A stretch of DNA of 6,662 nucleotides from the NCBI GenBank assembly GCA_045639525.1, contig JAZUDI010000018.1, forward strand, positions 1 to 6,662, given 5' to 3'. Under the pieces are notes generated by a model. The model was given only the letters and a program-made list of their open reading frames with translations, did not search any database and was not told where the DNA came from. Positions 5,135 through 6,662 of the stretch are shown one piece after another (the first letter of the stretch is position 1; each line of letters begins with the position of its first letter). Both the position numbers and the translations under genes were made by a program. Source of the stretch: UBA1181 sp045639525 (GTDB lineage Bacteria > Bacteroidota > Bacteroidia > Bacteroidales > Paludibacteraceae).

Positions 5135-6403
5135 TTATTTAAACTTCCCCAACTCGTAAATGGCGGGCAATGCCTTGCCGTTGTTGTCGTCGAACAGGCC
5201 TCTGTTGATCCAATTGTCTATCACACCGTTACCATTTTCTTCCGGAAACCACCAGTAGAGGGCATTTACATTGTTGTGCTTTTTTAGTTCATTGATGAGA
5301 TCTTCCGTATACTTCCTTTGACCTTCAGGGGTGGCGGGCCATTTGTTTCTGAAGTCGTGGTCGATGCCATCATTCGGGTACCATTGGTAGTAGTAGGCGG
5401 TCTCCACGATTTGGACTGGTTTGTTTGGAAATCCGCTCTCCAATTTGTTCAACGTATTGCTCAGTACATTTAAATCGTTGTGCCAAAATGGGTAGTAGCT
5501 AAGACCGATGATGTCGTAATCAACGTGGTGGTCTTGGATCCGCTTGTAGAAGTTATAGCAGACATCGGGTTGTCCGGAACGCTCGATGTGGATGATGATC
5601 TTTGCCTTGGGGCAAACCTCGCGGCACGCCTTAGAGGCGCTGCTCAAGAAGCCTGCGAAGGTGTTCCAGTTTTGGTCGCTGCTAGGGTAACATTTGCCGA
5701 TGTTCCAAAGCATACCGTAGGATATCTCGTTGCCTATTTGAATGTAGTCCGGCTCCGCTCCCGACGATTTTAAAGCGTTGAGACATCGTTTTGTGTAGTT
5801 GTATAGCGTGTCGTTCAGTGCGGATGCGTTCGCCCATTTCCAGGAGTCAGGAATAGTCTGTTTGGCTGGGTCGGCCCAAGAGTCGGAGTAGTGGAAATCC
5901 AACATGAACTGGAAGCCCGCCTCTTTGATTCGTTTGCCCAATTGAATGACGTATGGAAGGTCTTGCACCACGCCGGATCCGATATCCTCCCTGGATGCCT
6001 TGTTGGGTTCCACGAAGAGGCGTACACGCATAGCTTTCCAGCCCAGTTGGCGGAAAAACTTCAATGGTTCCACTCGGTTGCCGTTAATGTCGTAGTAGGG
6101 GTTCCCTTTCGCCTCGTAGCGGGGAAGCATAGATATGTCGCCTCCCACAAGTTTGCCCTCTGGCTGTTCGTCTGCGTAGGTGAAGAAGGTAATACTGTCT
6201 ATTTGTGAGATGTCGATCTGTTTGAAGGGTGCATCCTTGGAGATAAACAGCAGTTCATTGTTAGCGGTTTTAATGCTATCAATATCTTCCGAGTGTATCT
6301 CCTCTCTCCCGTCGCTGGTGTGGATGAATGTCTTGCTGGCGGAGTAGAGAGTCGTGCTCCATAGTAGGGTGGAGAGTAATAAAAATCTGATATTGTGTTT
6401 CAT
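5135..6403 (-). CDS. GH53 arabinogalactan endo-beta-1,4-galactanase
   Basis: A 422-residue secreted enzyme. A signal peptide covers about residues 1-22 (no lipobox cysteine), a short N-terminal region about 25-76, and a complete GH53 (beta/alpha)8 barrel about 85-420. Family landmarks are GGDISMLPRYE (87-97), MRVRLF (125-130), DFHYSDSWADPAKQ (169-182), QIGNE with acid/base Glu226, and IVETAYY with nucleophile Glu334. The retaining enzyme hydrolyses beta-1,4-galactan side chains of pectic rhamnogalacturonan I or type I arabinogalactan. Residues 25-46 and 51-74 look like two copies of a small DG...IDSI module, not part of the barrel. There is no type IX sorting domain and no lipidation site, so a periplasmic location or another export route is likely. 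No SusCD-like genes are in view. The ATG at 6403 is fixed by the signal peptide. Confidence 0.94.
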   Translation of the reverse strand: MKHNIRFLLLSTLLWSTTLYSASKTFIHTSDGREEIHSEDIDSIKTANNELLFISKDAPFKQIDISQIDSITFFTYADEQPEGKLVGGDISMLPRYEAKGNPYYDINGNRVEPLKFFRQLGWKAMRVRLFVEPNKASREDIGSGVVQDLPYVIQLGKRIKEAGFQFMLDFHYSDSWADPAKQTIPDSWKWANASALNDTLYNYTKRCLNALKSSGAEPDYIQIGNEISYGMLWNIGKCYPSSDQNWNTFAGFLSSASKACREVCPKAKIIIHIERSGQPDVCYNFYKRIQDHHVDYDIIGLSYYPFWHNDLNVLSNTLNKLESGFPNKPVQIVETAYYYQWYPNDGIDHDFRNKWPATPEGQRKYTEDLINELKKHNNVNALYWWFPEENGNGVIDNWINRGLFDDNNGKALPAIYELGKFK

Positions 6404-6428
6404 GGTATATGAGTGTAGTAATACAACT

Positions 6429-6436
6429 CAAAAGTA
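6429..6436 (-). promoter_or_regulatory. Candidate -7 box of the galactanase gene
   Basis: TACTTTTG on the minus strand matches the TAnnTTTG -7 consensus and is identical to one of the boxes before the FKBP operon. It would place the transcription start near 6422 and give a leader of about 19 bases. No convincing -33 element is seen 19-21 bases upstream, so the gene may need an activator or use a weaker promoter. Confidence 0.36.
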
Positions 6437-6465
6437 CACCTTTTTTTTGAAATGGAACATCAATC

Positions 6466-6501
6466 TATGAAAAAAGGGAAGACATGACTGCCTTCCCTTT
6501 T
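6466..6501 (-). terminator. Rho-independent terminator of the sorting-domain gene
   Basis: AAAAGGGAAG (6472-6481) and CTTCCCTTTT (6492-6501) form a perfect 10-bp stem with a 10-base loop. On the minus strand the stem ends in a run of U before CAUAG. It lies 22 bases past the stop of the type IX cargo gene and upstream of the galactanase promoter, so it separates the two transcripts. Confidence 0.82.
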
Positions 6502-6523
6502 CTCCAAGTTATTTAAATATCAA

Positions 6524-6662
6524 TTACTTCACGATCAACTTTTGAACAGAAGCGTTACCGTCAGCGGTAACCACCTTCACCATGTAGGTGCCGGCAGCCA
6601 AGTTCAACTCAACCATCTCGCCACCCATTTGCGTGTAGACGATTTGACCGAACATGTTGACG
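6524..6662 (-). CDS. C-terminus of a type IX secretion cargo protein (partial)
   Basis: The last 45 codons of a gene that continues beyond the right edge; the stop is at 6524-6526. The peptide is a Por-secretion-system type A sorting domain: VNMFGQIVYTQ (strand and turn), VELNLAAGTYMVKVV (the conserved L-x-x-G-x-Y-x-x-x-V core), and the closing basic-hydrophobic KLIVK. Such domains direct proteins across the outer membrane through the type IX system and are then removed or attached to the cell surface. The catalytic or adhesive part of the protein lies outside the window, so its function is unknown. It supports an organism with a type IX system (for example Prevotella, Porphyromonas, Parabacteroides or Tannerella). 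Confidence 0.85.
   Translation of the reverse strand, partial: VNMFGQIVYTQMGGEMVELNLAAGTYMVKVVTADGNASVQKLIVK

Noticed and set aside
5891..6208. 105-codon plus-strand frame opposite the galactanase
   Set aside because: Antisense to conserved GH53 motifs; no domain of its own. The 5480-5773 and 5815-6027 frames were rejected likewise.

Overview
The window most likely comes from the chromosome of a Bacteroidales bacterium (Prevotella-, Parabacteroides- or Porphyromonas-like). The evidence is a type IX secretion (Por) C-terminal sorting domain at the right edge, a three-gene FKBP-type prolyl isomerase operon, AT-rich leaders without Shine-Dalgarno sequences, and several TAnnTTTG -7 boxes, two of them with a TTG element 19-20 bases upstream. 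The genus cannot be fixed from this sequence alone.

Layout. (1) Bases 1-1253 look like a decaying accessory segment. It holds a RelE/ParE-type toxin gene that has lost its middle and changed frame, an intact XRE-family antitoxin gene overlapping the toxin's old stop codon, a good Bacteroidetes-type promoter that now leads only to the first 27 codons of an AAA (DUF4143-type) ATPase cut off just before its Walker A motif, an unidentified downstream coding fragment, a block of interleaved inverted repeats, and a small intact zinc-ribbon protein gene (48 aa). (2) Bases 1297-2442 encode a 381-residue Sel1-repeat protein, closed by a perfect 12-bp-stem hairpin that also lies at the end of the convergent operon. 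(3) Bases 2504-4631 (minus strand) are a tight operon of three FKBP paralogues with 5 and 11 bases between genes. In transcription order they are a cytoplasmic form, a periplasmic form with a cleavable signal peptide, and a lipoprotein form whose active site has diverged. (4) A 188-base divergent promoter region separates that operon from a small three-helix membrane protein of the GlsB/YeaQ/YmgE (transglycosylase-associated) family, which ends in a strong terminator. (5) Bases 5135-6403 (minus strand) encode a secreted GH53 endo-beta-1,4-galactanase with an unusual duplicated N-terminal module. (6) The right edge holds the last 45 codons of a type IX secretion cargo protein, with its own terminator.

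How it fits together. The FKBP operon is a folding module placing related isomerases or chaperones in the cytoplasm, the periplasm and a membrane-anchored envelope site. GH53 points to use of plant pectic galactan, but no SusC/SusD pair or other glycan gene is in view, so it is not shown to be part of a polysaccharide utilisation locus. Nothing links the accessory segment functionally to the rest. I see no CRISPR array, tRNA, rRNA, integrase or complete insertion sequence. The most original leads are the internally deleted toxin beside an intact antitoxin, the promoter-bearing ATPase stub, the lipoprotein FKBP with replaced catalytic positions, and the duplicated N-terminal module of the galactanase.
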